Source: Burkholderiaceae bacterium
GTDB taxonomy: Bacteria; Pseudomonadota; Gammaproteobacteria; Burkholderiales; Burkholderiaceae
Direction: 5' to 3'
DNA: 6,647 nucleotides
NCBI GenBank assembly: GCA_022701845.1
Contig: JAKONS010000069.1
Span: forward strand, 1 to 6,647
Part shown: in pieces, positions 1 through 5,846 of the stretch
How positions within the stretch are numbered: the stretch's first letter is position 1
Layout: every line of letters begins with the position of its first letter
Translations under genes and position numbers: made by a program
The notes under the pieces: generated by a model
What the model was told of the DNA's origin: nothing
What the model saw: only the letters and a program-made list of their open reading frames with translations
The model's database searches: none

Positions 1-275
1 CCTTCATCACCGAAGGCGCGATCCCGTTCGTGGCCCGCGACCCGCTGCGGGTGATCCCCGCCAGCGTGGCCGGCGCCGCGGTCGCCGGCGGCCTGTCGAT
101 GATGTGGAACATCGGCCTGCAGGCGCCGCACGGCGGCGTGTTCGTGCTGGCGATTCCCAACGCGGTGAACCACGTGCTGCTCTACGCCGCCGCCATCCTG
201 GCCGGCACGGTGGTCACCTGCCTGGCGCTCGGTTTGCTGAAGAAGCCGCTGCCGCAGATCCAGCCCGCTGCCTGA
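1..275 (+). CDS. fruA: PTS fructose transporter subunit EIIBC, C-terminal fragment (5' truncated by window edge)
   Basis: The last 90 codons of a membrane permease are visible, read in frame from base 3 and ending in TGA at 273-275. The fragment opens with the hallmark [16 protein letters not shown] stretch of the fructose-family EIIC domain. A small-residue helix rich in Ala and Gly follows, then the PHGG(V)FV motif, a last hydrophobic helix (about residues 57-80) and a short basic cytoplasmic tail. In this family EIIC forms the sugar channel and the EIIB domain passes phosphate from the phosphocarrier to fructose, giving fructose-1-phosphate. Only the EIIC end can be seen, so whether EIIB is fused (the usual FruA arrangement) is inferred. 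In many proteobacteria fruA is the last gene of fruB-fruK-fruA, which fits the convergent gene that follows. A Val replaces the more usual Ala after GAIPF. A GTG at 30 is internal and not a start. Confidence 0.9.
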   Translation, partial: FITEGAIPFVARDPLRVIPASVAGAAVAGGLSMMWNIGLQAPHGGVFVLAIPNAVNHVLLYAAAILAGTVVTCLALGLLKKPLPQIQPAA

Positions 276-403
276 CGAGCGGAGGCCGCGCGCAGCGCCA
301 GCCGACACCCCTGAGCCGTGGCAGCGAGGCTTTGCCGAGCCAGCCCGGCGCCCCCGGCAGGGGGTTGGCGTCTACACGCAGTGAGAAAGCCTGGGGGCGA
401 GCC
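276..403. repeat. Gene-free spacer with clustered inverted repeats, possible dispersed intergenic repeat
   Basis: These 128 bases lie between the convergent fruA and amn stops and hold no credible gene. The spacer is packed with small palindromes. GGCT-ttgccg-AGCC lies at 329-342. A perfect CCCCC-GGCA-GGGGG stem-loop at 351-364 is followed by TTGGCG, and a longer inverted repeat starts at 379. The order of a GCTTTGCCG block followed by a C5/G5 hairpin ending in GGGGGTTGGCG resembles, from memory, intergenic repeats common in Comamonadaceae genomes. That resemblance is inference. No hairpin is followed by a real T-run, so these are not classical terminators, though the G-C-rich stems could slow converging polymerases or protect mRNA 3' ends. 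Confidence 0.45.
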
Positions 404-409
404 TCACTG
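379..409. repeat. Inverted repeat overlapping the amn stop codon
   Basis: CAGTGAG at 379-385 is exactly complementary to CTCACTG at 403-409, with a 17-base loop containing a G5 run. The right arm includes the amn stop codon (404-406 on the minus strand). The stem could form at the 3' end of amn mRNA or, in the opposite sense, of fruA mRNA. No T-run follows on either strand, so it is not a standard rho-independent terminator. It may be part of the repeat-like spacer next to it. Confidence 0.5.
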
Positions 410-1885
410 AAACGCCACTTCCGCGAAGCTGCGCAGCTTGCGGCTGTGCAGCCGGTCGATGCCGCCCTCGCGCAGGATGTCGATCGCCCGCATGCCGATG
501 CGCAGGTGCTGGTCGACCCGCTCGCGGTAGAACTGGTTGGCCATGCCGGGCAGCTTGATCTCGCCGTGCAGCGGCTTGTCGCTGACGCACAGCAGCGTGC
601 CGTAGGGCACCCGGAAACGGAAGCCGTTGGCGGCGATGGTGGCGCTTTCCATGTCCAGCGCCACCGCGCGGCTCTGGCTGAAGCGCTTCTGCGGCTCGTT
701 CTCGGGCAGCAGTTCCCAGTTGCGGTTGTCGGTGCTGGCGACGGTGCCGGTGCGCATCACCCGCTTCAGAGCCGCGCCTTCCAGGCCGGTGACGTCGGCC
801 ACCGCTTTTTCGAGCGCCAGCTGGATTTCCGCCAGCGCCGGAATCGGCACCCACAGCGGCAGTTCCTCGTCGAGCACATGGTCCTCGCGCACATAGCCGT
901 GGGCCAGCACGTAGTCGCCCAGCTGCTGGCTGTTGCGCAGGCCGGCGCAGTGGCCGAGCATCACCCAGGCATGCGGGCGCAGCACGGCGATGTGGTCGGT
1001 GATCGTCTTGGCGTTGCTGGGGCCGACGCCGATGTTGACCATGGTGATGCCGCTGTGGTCGGCGCGCACCAGGTGGTAGGCGGGCATCTGCGGCAGGCGC
1101 GGCGGGGCGGCGCCCAGTTCGTCGCCGGCCTTGGCGGCCAGGCCGCGCCGGCGGGTGACCACGTTGCCGGGCTCGATGAAGGCGATGTATTCGCTGTCCT
1201 CGTCGGCCATGGCGGCATGGCCCAGCCGCACGAACTCGTCGATGTAGAACTGGTAGTTGGTGAACAGCACGAAGTTCTGGAACCAGTCGGGTGCGGTGCC
1301 GGTGTAGTGGCGCAGCCGGTGCAGCGAATAGTCGATGCGCGGCGCGGTGAACAGCGACAGCGGCAGCGCGGTGCCGGGCTGCGCGCGCTGGGTGCCGTTG
1401 GCGATGCCGTCGTCCATCGCGGCCAGGTCGGGCAGGTCGAACACGTCGCGCATGCGCATGCGGCGCTCGGGTGTCAGGGTGCCCTCGATATGGTCGTTCT
1501 CGACGAAGGAGAAGTGCACCGGGATCGGCAGCGCGCTCACGCCCACCTCGATCTCCACCCCGTGGCTGCGGTGCAGCAGCTGCAGTTGCGCGGTGAGATA
1601 GCGGGCGAACAGGTCGGGGCGGGTGATGGTGGTCTCGTAGGTGCCCGGGCCCTCGACGAAGCCGTAGGCCAGCGCCGAAGCGGCCCGCACCACGGTTTCC
1701 GTATGTATACGCACGAAGGGGTAGCAGGCGCGCACATGGCCGGGCAGGTCTTCGCCGGCGACGAAGCGCTGCATGGCGTCGCGCAGATGGCTCAGGCTGG
1801 CGTCGTAGATGGTGCGTACCTGGGCCAGCGCGGCCTGGGGATCGGAGAACGACCGGGTGGCGATGGAAGCGGGCAGATGGGGCAT
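404..1885 (-). CDS. amn: AMP nucleosidase
   Basis: Amn hydrolyses the N-glycosidic bond of AMP to give adenine and ribose-5-phosphate, a cytoplasmic step in adenylate balance and purine salvage. The 493-residue product matches the usual family length (E. coli about 484). The N-terminal AMP-nucleosidase domain (about 15-180) contains TYETTITRPDLF (82-93). The C-terminal nucleoside-phosphorylase-like domain contains RLRHYTGT (190-197), VLFTNYQFYIDEFVR (206-220), NIGVGPSNAKT (284-294), GHCAGLR (311-317), the ribose-binding DMESATIAA (411-419) and VSDKPLHGE (434-442), whose Asp436 sits where the catalytic aspartate is expected. The ending RLHSRKLRSF is also typical. The start at 1885 (MPHLPAS) gives a normal N-terminus. 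The frame stays open upstream to 2173, but those 96 residues look non-native and run antisense into the next gene. No Shine-Dalgarno sequence precedes the ATG. No frameshift or missing motif was seen. Confidence 0.96.
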   Translation of the reverse strand: MPHLPASIATRSFSDPQAALAQVRTIYDASLSHLRDAMQRFVAGEDLPGHVRACYPFVRIHTETVVRAASALAYGFVEGPGTYETTITRPDLFARYLTAQLQLLHRSHGVEIEVGVSALPIPVHFSFVENDHIEGTLTPERRMRMRDVFDLPDLAAMDDGIANGTQRAQPGTALPLSLFTAPRIDYSLHRLRHYTGTAPDWFQNFVLFTNYQFYIDEFVRLGHAAMADEDSEYIAFIEPGNVVTRRRGLAAKAGDELGAAPPRLPQMPAYHLVRADHSGITMVNIGVGPSNAKTITDHIAVLRPHAWVMLGHCAGLRNSQQLGDYVLAHGYVREDHVLDEELPLWVPIPALAEIQLALEKAVADVTGLEGAALKRVMRTGTVASTDNRNWELLPENEPQKRFSQSRAVALDMESATIAANGFRFRVPYGTLLCVSDKPLHGEIKLPGMANQFYRERVDQHLRIGMRAIDILREGGIDRLHSRKLRSFAEVAFQ

Positions 1886-1891
1886 GCCGCG

Positions 1892-1897
1892 ATTGTG
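1892..1897 (-). promoter_or_regulatory. Candidate -10 element for amn, very close to the start codon
   Basis: Read on the minus strand this is CACAAT, four of six matches to TATAAT, ending six bases before the amn ATG. No convincing -35 box lies 16-18 bases upstream and no Shine-Dalgarno sequence is present. If it is used, transcription would begin at or next to the ATG, giving a leaderless mRNA. The hexamer match is weak, so this is a hypothesis based on placement. Confidence 0.3.
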
Positions 1898-1977
1898 CAA
1901 TTTCCCCGCTTCTGCACCGGCGACGCCGCGAGCAGACAAATTCCTACATGTCCAGGCGCCGCGACCTGACGGTGTCG

Positions 1978-1995
1978 GTAAAGCACGGCTTTTAC
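1978..1995. promoter_or_regulatory. Imperfect palindrome in the divergent amn / 89-aa gene spacer
   Basis: GTAAAGC at 1978-1984 pairs with GC-T-TTTAC at 1988-1995 around a three-base loop, with one bulged T. It lies in the most AT-rich part of the spacer, next to further short inverted repeats (GTTG-attg-CAAC at 1997-2008; CGTA...TACG at 2016-2030). It could be an operator or a hairpin in the leader of the small gene. I could not find a well-matched -35/-10 pair for either gene here, so the promoters remain unplaced. Confidence 0.3.
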
Positions 1996-2083
1996 AGTTG
2001 ATTGCAACGCATCTGCGTACATCCGTTACGTCACCGAATTCAACCGCGGCACTCGTCGCACACCCCACAAAGGGAACACCAAC

Positions 2084-2353
2084 ATGAGCACCAACGCCAA
2101 CAGCGGCGGCCTCGCAGCCAACCCGTTCGCACTGATGATGAACCCGGAAGCGGTCATCGCCGCAATGGAACATTCCGACGCCCTTCGCGGCCTCAAGCTG
2201 CGCCGCATCCAGCCCCTCGACGAAATGCCGCCGGTGCGCAAGGACGCGCCCGCCGTCACCTTCGAGAAAGACATCGACGAAGCCAGCTTCCCGCTGTGGC
2301 GCGACCTGATCAGCAGCAGCGACCCGAACTTCATCCCCCAGCTGTTCAGCTGA
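2084..2353 (+). CDS. Small protein of unknown function (89 aa, NPFALMM N-terminal motif)
   Basis: I cannot assign a function. The gene is real by several signs: a Shine-Dalgarno sequence AAGGGA at 2070-2075 sits eight bases before the ATG, codon use matches the neighbours, and an intrinsic terminator follows directly. It therefore looks like a single-gene transcription unit. The product starts with a polar, Ser/Asn/Gly-rich stretch (1-12). NPFALMMNPEAVIAAMEHS (13-31) follows and could form an amphipathic helix. Next come LRGLKLRRIQPLDEM (34-48), a charged middle, and a C-terminus PLWRDLISSSDPNFIPQLFS (70-89). There is no signal peptide, membrane helix or cysteine, so it is probably cytoplasmic. 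Similar NPFALMM-type hypothetical proteins occur in Burkholderiales as far as I recall; I have not searched. It is divergent from amn, but no functional link can be claimed. Confidence 0.85.
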   Translation: MSTNANSGGLAANPFALMMNPEAVIAAMEHSDALRGLKLRRIQPLDEMPPVRKDAPAVTFEKDIDEASFPLWRDLISSSDPNFIPQLFS

Positions 2354-2355
2354 AG

Positions 2356-2378
2356 CGATTCGGGCTCCGCCCCGATCG
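2356..2378 (+). repeat. Stem-loop just upstream of the terminator hairpin
   Basis: CGAT-(T)-CGGG at 2356-2364 pairs with CCCG-ATCG at 2371-2378, an eight-pair stem with one bulged T and a six-base loop. It starts two bases after the small gene's stop and ends three bases before the terminator stem, so the two form a tandem hairpin 3' end. It may stabilise the mRNA end or be incidental. Confidence 0.45.
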
Positions 2379-2381
2379 ACG

Positions 2382-2423
2382 AGCCGCCAGGCGCCCCACG
2401 AAGGCGCAGGCGGCTTTTTCTTT
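2382..2423 (+). terminator. Rho-independent terminator after the 89-aa gene
   Basis: AGCCGCC (2382-2388) pairs with GGCGGCT (2409-2415). An inner GCGCC (2391-2395) pairs with GGCGC (2403-2407) across a small internal loop and a seven-base loop. The stem is followed by TTTTCTTT, so it acts on the plus strand and ends the small gene's transcript 29 bases after its stop. On the minus strand no T-run follows, so it is not obviously the gor terminator, although the same stem would form in gor mRNA. Confidence 0.85.
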
Positions 2424-2425
2424 GG

Positions 2426-3808
2426 TCAGTCGTCCGAGGCCGGCTCGCGCAGGGTGACGAACTCCTCGGCCAGTGTCGGGTGCACCCCGATGGTGGAATC
2501 GAACAGCGACTTGGTGGCGCCAGCGCGCATCGCCACCGCGAAGCCCTGCACGATCTCCCCGGCATCCGCTCCGACCATGTGCAGGCCGACCACCAGATCG
2601 GTCGATTTCTGCACCACCAGCTTCACGAAACTGCGCTCGCCGCTGCCCGACAGGGTGTGCCGCAGCGTGCGGAAATCGGCGCGGTAGATCTCGATGTCTT
2701 CGCTGCCCAGGTCTTCCCGGGCCTGCTCCTCGGTGCGGCCCACGGTGCCGATGTTGGGGTGGGTGAACACCGCCGTCGGAATCATCTCGTAGTCGACCTT
2801 GCGGGGCTGCTTGCCCTTCCCGGCACCGAACAGGATGTCGAGCAGGGCCATCGCCTCGGCCAGGGCCACCGGGGTGAGCTGCTTGCGCGAGGAGATGTCG
2901 CCGATGGCGTGGATCGACGGCACGTTGCTGCGGTAGTGCTCGTCGACCACCACCGAGCCGCGATCGTCGAGCGCCACCCCGGCGGTCTCCAGGCCCAGGC
3001 CGGCGGTCAGCGCCTTGCGGCCGGTGGCGTAGAGCACCACGTCGGCATCGCACACCGTGCCGTCGGCGCCGGTGACGCAGAAGCTGCCGTCGTCCTTGCG
3101 CTCCACCGCTTCCACCGCCCAGTTCAGGCGCACGTCGACCCCGGCGCGGCCCATTTCCGAGGCGATGAAACGGCGCACCTCGCCGTCGAAGCCGGCCAGC
3201 AGCGCGCCGCCGCGCTGCATCAGCGTCACCTCGGCGCCCAGGCCGTGGAAGATCGACGCCATCTCGCAGGCGATGTAGCCGCCGCCCACCACCGCCAGCC
3301 GGCGCGGGAAGGGGTCGAGGTCGAACATCTGTTCGGAGGTCACCACGTGTTCGCGGCCCGGCACGTCGGGCACGTGCGGCATGCCGCCGGTGGCCAGCAC
3401 GATGTGGCGGGCGGTGTGGCGTTGGCCGTCGACCACCACCGCATGCGGGCCGTCGAGCTTGGCCCAGCCCTGCAGCACGGTGGCGCCGGCGGTCTGCAGC
3501 AGCGTGGCGTAGATGCCGTTGAGCCGGCCGATCTCCTTGGCGCGGGCGGCCTTCAGGGCGTCCCAGTCCAGCGTGGGTGCCTCGCCGCGCCAGCCGTAGC
3601 CGGCCGATTCGACGAAGCCTTCGGCATAGCCGGCGGCGAAGCTGTAGAGCTTTTTCGGGATGCAGCCGGCGTTGACGCAGGTGCCACCCATGGCGGCGGC
3701 TTCGGCCACCGCCACCTTCACGCCGCGCTGCGCGGCCATGCGCGCGCAACGCACGCCGGCGCTGCCGCCGCCGATCACGAAAAGGTCGAAGTCATAGCGG
3801 TCTGTCAT
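2426..3808 (-). CDS. gor: Glutathione-disulfide reductase
   Basis: Gor is an FAD flavoenzyme that uses NADPH to reduce oxidised glutathione to two GSH in the cytoplasm. The 460-residue product has the complete family layout. The FAD-binding GGGSAG motif lies at 13-18. The redox disulfide Cys44/Cys49 lies in [13 protein letters not shown] (41-53). ATGG is at 139-142. The NADPH-domain [10 protein letters not shown] (175-184) has the Ala typical of NADPH-type sites. ATGR (261-264), the second FAD motif AIGD (301-304) and a dimerisation domain follow. That last domain ends in [10 protein letters not shown] (443-452), the His-Glu catalytic pair that separates glutathione reductase from lipoamide dehydrogenase and mercuric reductase. 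Of the two arginines that hold the NADPH 2'-phosphate in E. coli Gor, the first is kept (Arg199) and the second position is Ala205. The start at 3808 follows AGAGGA at about ten bases. The gene runs convergently toward the terminator of the small gene. Confidence 0.95.
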   Translation of the reverse strand: MTDRYDFDLFVIGGGSAGVRCARMAAQRGVKVAVAEAAAMGGTCVNAGCIPKKLYSFAAGYAEGFVESAGYGWRGEAPTLDWDALKAARAKEIGRLNGIYATLLQTAGATVLQGWAKLDGPHAVVVDGQRHTARHIVLATGGMPHVPDVPGREHVVTSEQMFDLDPFPRRLAVVGGGYIACEMASIFHGLGAEVTLMQRGGALLAGFDGEVRRFIASEMGRAGVDVRLNWAVEAVERKDDGSFCVTGADGTVCDADVVLYATGRKALTAGLGLETAGVALDDRGSVVVDEHYRSNVPSIHAIGDISSRKQLTPVALAEAMALLDILFGAGKGKQPRKVDYEMIPTAVFTHPNIGTVGRTEEQAREDLGSEDIEIYRADFRTLRHTLSGSGERSFVKLVVQKSTDLVVGLHMVGADAGEIVQGFAVAMRAGATKSLFDSTIGVHPTLAEEFVTLREPASDD

Positions 3809-3855
3809 GTGGGGCGTGTCCTCTGTCGCGCAGTGAAGTCAATCGAGGCGCCGAG

Positions 3856-3896
3856 GGTAATCGCTGGCCGCGCGGTCACGGTTTGCCGTGGTTACC
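3856..3896. promoter_or_regulatory. Nested inverted repeats in the gor/dtd divergent spacer
   Basis: A perfect CACGG-TTTG-CCGTG stem-loop at 3877-3890 sits inside a wider inverted repeat, GGTAA at 3856-3860 and TTACC at 3892-3896. It occupies the middle of the 135-bp spacer between divergent gor and dtd, where promoters or an operator for both would be expected. A -10-like TACCAT (3893-3898) on the plus strand overlaps the right arm. On the minus strand a TTGACT resembles a -35 box, but no -10 lies at the right distance before gor. No known regulator site is recognised. Confidence 0.35.
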
Positions 3897-3930
3897 ATTC
3901 CGGCGCCGGATCATGCAAGCCGGGCGAGGG

Positions 3931-3935
3931 AAGGG
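3931..3935 (+). promoter_or_regulatory. Ribosome binding site deciding the dtd start
   Basis: AAGGG, within the purine run GAGGGAAGGG, lies eight bases before the ATG at 3944. It fixes the start, although the reading frame stays open far upstream through the antisense of gor. Confidence 0.75.
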
Positions 3936-3943
3936 AAAAACAC

Positions 3944-4402
3944 ATGTTGGCAGTGCTGCAGCGGGTGGTCGAGGCGCGGGTGGAGATCGCCGGCGAGACG
4001 GTGGGCGCGATCGGCACCGGGCTGATGGTGCTGGTGTGCGCCGAGCGCGGCGATACCGAGGCCGAGGCCGAGCGCCTGCTGGCGCGGCTGCTGAAACTGC
4101 GGGTGTTCTCCGACGACGCCGGCAAGATGAACCGGAGCCTGCAGGAGGTGGCCGGCGGGTTGCTGCTGGTGAGCCAGTTCACCCTGGCCGCCGACACCCG
4201 CAGCGGCAACCGGCCGGGCTTCAGCGCCGCGGCGGCACCGGACGACGGCCGGCGGCTCTACGACCACCTGGTGCGGGCGGCGCAGGCAGCGCATCCGGTG
4301 GTGGCCACCGGCCGTTTCGGCGCCGACATGCGGGTGCACCTGGTCAACGACGGGCCGGTGACGATTCCGCTGACGGTGCGGCCCGCGCCCGGCGCTCAGT
4401 AG
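3944..4402 (+). CDS. dtd: D-aminoacyl-tRNA deacylase
   Basis: Dtd hydrolyses D-amino acids (classically D-Tyr, also misattached Gly) from tRNA, a chiral proofreading step in translation. The 152-residue product is of normal length (E. coli 145). It shows the N-terminal [11 protein letters not shown] (5-15), FSDDAGKMN (55-63), the signature SQFTLAADT (77-85) with the active-site Thr80, the RPGFS loop (90-94), GRFGADM (123-129), and NDGPVT (135-140) containing the Gly-Pro pair that reaches into the partner subunit's active site in this homodimeric family. The start is set by a good Shine-Dalgarno sequence. The last seven residues (RPAPGAQ) extend beyond the E. coli end, and the stop region overlaps the ybeY stop on the other strand by seven bases. 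gor is divergent upstream. No fault is seen in the gene. Confidence 0.95.
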   Translation: MLAVLQRVVEARVEIAGETVGAIGTGLMVLVCAERGDTEAEAERLLARLLKLRVFSDDAGKMNRSLQEVAGGLLLVSQFTLAADTRSGNRPGFSAAAAPDDGRRLYDHLVRAAQAAHPVVATGRFGADMRVHLVNDGPVTIPLTVRPAPGAQ

Positions 4403-4857
4403 GGGTTCGGCAGGCCCAGGCCGGCGAGGATCTCGATCTCGCGCGCTTCCATCGCCTCGGCGTCCTCGTCGCCGGTCTCGTGGTCCCAGCCCTGCGCATG
4501 CAGCGTGCCGTGCACCAGCAGATGGGCGTAGTGCGCCGCCAGCGTCTTGCCCTGCTCCTGCGCCTCGCGGGCGACCACCGGTGCGCACAGCACCAGGTCG
4601 GCGGTGACGACCGGTTCCTGGGTGTAGTCGAAGGTGAGCACGTTGGTGGCGTAGTCGCGCTGGCGGTATTCGCGGTTGAGCGACTGGCCTTCCTCGGCGT
4701 CCACGATGCGCACGGTGATCTCGGCCGGCAGGTCGAGCGCATGGCGGATCCAGCGGCCGACCTGGCCGCGCGGCAGGGCGGCGCGGTGCGCGGCGAGGTC
4801 TGCGGCGACCGCGAAGCGGCCGAACTGCAGCGAAAGGGACAGGGTGGGCAAGGCCAT
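4396..4857 (-). CDS. ybeY: Endoribonuclease YbeY (rRNA maturation factor)
   Basis: YbeY is a single-strand-specific metal-dependent endoribonuclease needed for 16S rRNA 3'-end maturation and ribosome quality control. The 153-residue product has the defining zinc motif [11 protein letters not shown] with His116, His120 and His126, preceded by the conserved [12 protein letters not shown] (67-78) and the central ADLVLC strand (86-91). Length is normal. The chosen start at 4857 lies one base after the phoH stop (TGA-C-ATG), and a GAGGTG Shine-Dalgarno (4865-4870, minus strand) lies seven bases upstream inside the last phoH codons. This points to translational coupling. The upstream-extended start at 4908 would add an Arg-rich, non-native stretch inside phoH. 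The gene ends seven bases into the convergent dtd gene, so the usual following genes (corC, lnt in many proteobacteria) are not in this operon. Confidence 0.95.
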   Translation of the reverse strand: MALPTLSLSLQFGRFAVAADLAAHRAALPRGQVGRWIRHALDLPAEITVRIVDAEEGQSLNREYRQRDYATNVLTFDYTQEPVVTADLVLCAPVVAREAQEQGKTLAAHYAHLLVHGTLHAQGWDHETGDEDAEAMEAREIEILAGLGLPNPY

Positions 4858-4858
4858 G

Positions 4859-5815
4859 TCAGAACACCTCGGCCTGCGCCGGCGGGCGGCCGGCCGCCTC
4901 GTAGGCATCGACGATGCGCGCCACCAGTGGATGCCGCACCACGTCGGCGCTGGTGAAGCGGGTGATGGCGATGCCCTTGACCCGCTTCAGCACCCGCTCG
5001 GCGTCGATCAGCCCGCTGGGCGAGCCCTTGGGCAGGTCGATCTGGCTGACGTCGCCGGTGACCACCGCCTTGCTGCCGAAGCCGATCCGGGTGAGGAACA
5101 TCTTCATCTGCTCGGGCGTGGTGTTCTGCGCCTCGTCGAGGATGACGAAGGCGTTGTTGAGCGTGCGGCCGCGCATGAAGGCGAGCGGCGCCACTTCGAG
5201 CTGGTTGCGCTCGAAGGCCTTCAGCACCTTGTCGTAGCCCATCAGGTCGTACAGCGCGTCGTAGAGCGGGCGCAGGTAGGGGTCGACCTTCTGGGTGAGG
5301 TCGCCCGGCAGGAAGCCCAGGCGCTCGCCGGCCTCGACCGCCGGGCGGGTGAGGATGATGCGCTGCACCGCGTTGCGCTCGATGGCGTCGACCGCGCAGG
5401 CCACCGCGAGATAGGTCTTGCCGGTGCCGGCCGGGCCGATGCCGAAGGTGATGTCGTGGCTGGCGATGTTGTCGAAATACTGTCCCTGCACCGGCGTGCG
5501 GGCCGCGAGATTCGTGCGCCGGGTGAGCAGCGCCGAGGTGCCGGCGGCCATCTCGCCCAGGTCGGGGTCGCCGGCGAGCATCAGCTGCAGCACGTCCGGC
5601 GGGATCGGCCGCTCGGCCATCTGGTAGAGCGCCTGCAGCATCTCCATCGCCTTGGTGGCCTTGGCCTTGGAGCCGTCGACCTTGAACTGCTCGTGGCGGT
5701 GGGCGATGGCGACGTCCATCGCGATCTCGATGGTGCGCAGGTTCTCGTCGGTCGGCCCGCACAGGTTGGCCAGCCGGGTGTTGTTGTGCGGCGTGAAGGT
5801 GTGGCGGACGATCAT
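4859..5815 (-). CDS. phoH: PhoH-family ATPase (YbeZ type)
   Basis: This is a cytoplasmic P-loop ATPase of the PhoH/YbeZ family, which works with YbeY in RNA and ribosome processing and may have helicase-like activity. The 318-residue product has an N-terminal region (1-110) containing [20 protein letters not shown], resembling the PhoH N-terminal nucleic-acid-binding segment. The ATPase core follows. Walker A is GPAGTGKT (127-134). Other family motifs are [18 protein letters not shown] (155-172) and [14 protein letters not shown] (175-188). Walker B is [10 protein letters not shown] (224-233), and [10 protein letters not shown] (253-262) is the sensor-like stretch. I chose the ATG at 5815 (MIVRHTFTP) because it matches the family N-terminus. 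A GTG at 5887 is in frame but adds 24 unconvincing residues. There is no clear Shine-Dalgarno before 5815; a -10-like GACAAT (5841-5846, minus strand) lies 25 bases upstream. It is cotranscribed with ybeY and divergent from ruvA. Confidence 0.95.
   Translation of the reverse strand: MIVRHTFTPHNNTRLANLCGPTDENLRTIEIAMDVAIAHRHEQFKVDGSKAKATKAMEMLQALYQMAERPIPPDVLQLMLAGDPDLGEMAAGTSALLTRRTNLAARTPVQGQYFDNIASHDITFGIGPAGTGKTYLAVACAVDAIERNAVQRIILTRPAVEAGERLGFLPGDLTQKVDPYLRPLYDALYDLMGYDKVLKAFERNQLEVAPLAFMRGRTLNNAFVILDEAQNTTPEQMKMFLTRIGFGSKAVVTGDVSQIDLPKGSPSGLIDAERVLKRVKGIAITRFTSADVVRHPLVARIVDAYEAAGRPPAQAEVF
4865..4870 (-). promoter_or_regulatory. ybeY ribosome binding site within the phoH 3' end
   Basis: On the minus strand GAGGTG encodes the penultimate Glu-Val of PhoH and also lies seven bases before the ybeY ATG. 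With the TGACATG junction this allows terminating ribosomes to restart on ybeY, keeping the two proteins in step. Confidence 0.7.
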
Positions 5816-5840
5816 GGCGGTGGCGGGCTGGGGGGTGGCT

Positions 5841-5846
5841 ATTGTC
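5841..5846 (-). promoter_or_regulatory. Candidate -10 element for phoH-ybeY
   Basis: Read on the minus strand this is GACAAT (four of six matches to TATAAT), in an otherwise extremely GC-rich 113-bp spacer and 25 bases before the phoH ATG. A start about seven bases downstream would leave a leader of roughly 18-20 bases without a Shine-Dalgarno. No good -35 is visible, so support is mostly positional. Confidence 0.35.

Noticed and set aside
351..364. C5-GGCA-G5 hairpin as the fruA terminator
   Set aside because: Only two T residues follow on the plus strand and no T-run on the minus strand, so it was kept as a repeat-like stem and not called a terminator.
104..1969. 621-codon plus-strand open frame across fruA end and amn
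   Set aside because: It is antisense to amn, which has every family motif; its translation is low-complexity (Gln, His, Ala, Val, Gly) as expected from a GC-rich complementary frame.
1886..2173. Upstream extension of amn to an ATG at 2173
   Set aside because: It would overlap the 89-aa gene antisense and add 96 residues absent from the family; the total length would greatly exceed the norm.
2346..3749. 467-codon minus-strand frame overlapping gor
   Set aside because: It is Arg/Gly-rich and frame-shifted relative to gor, with no recognisable motif.
2480..4402. 640-codon plus-strand open frame, apparently a large protein fused to Dtd
   Set aside because: Only the part from 3944 is real (dtd). 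The upstream part is antisense to gor, low-complexity, and a good ribosome site marks the dtd ATG.
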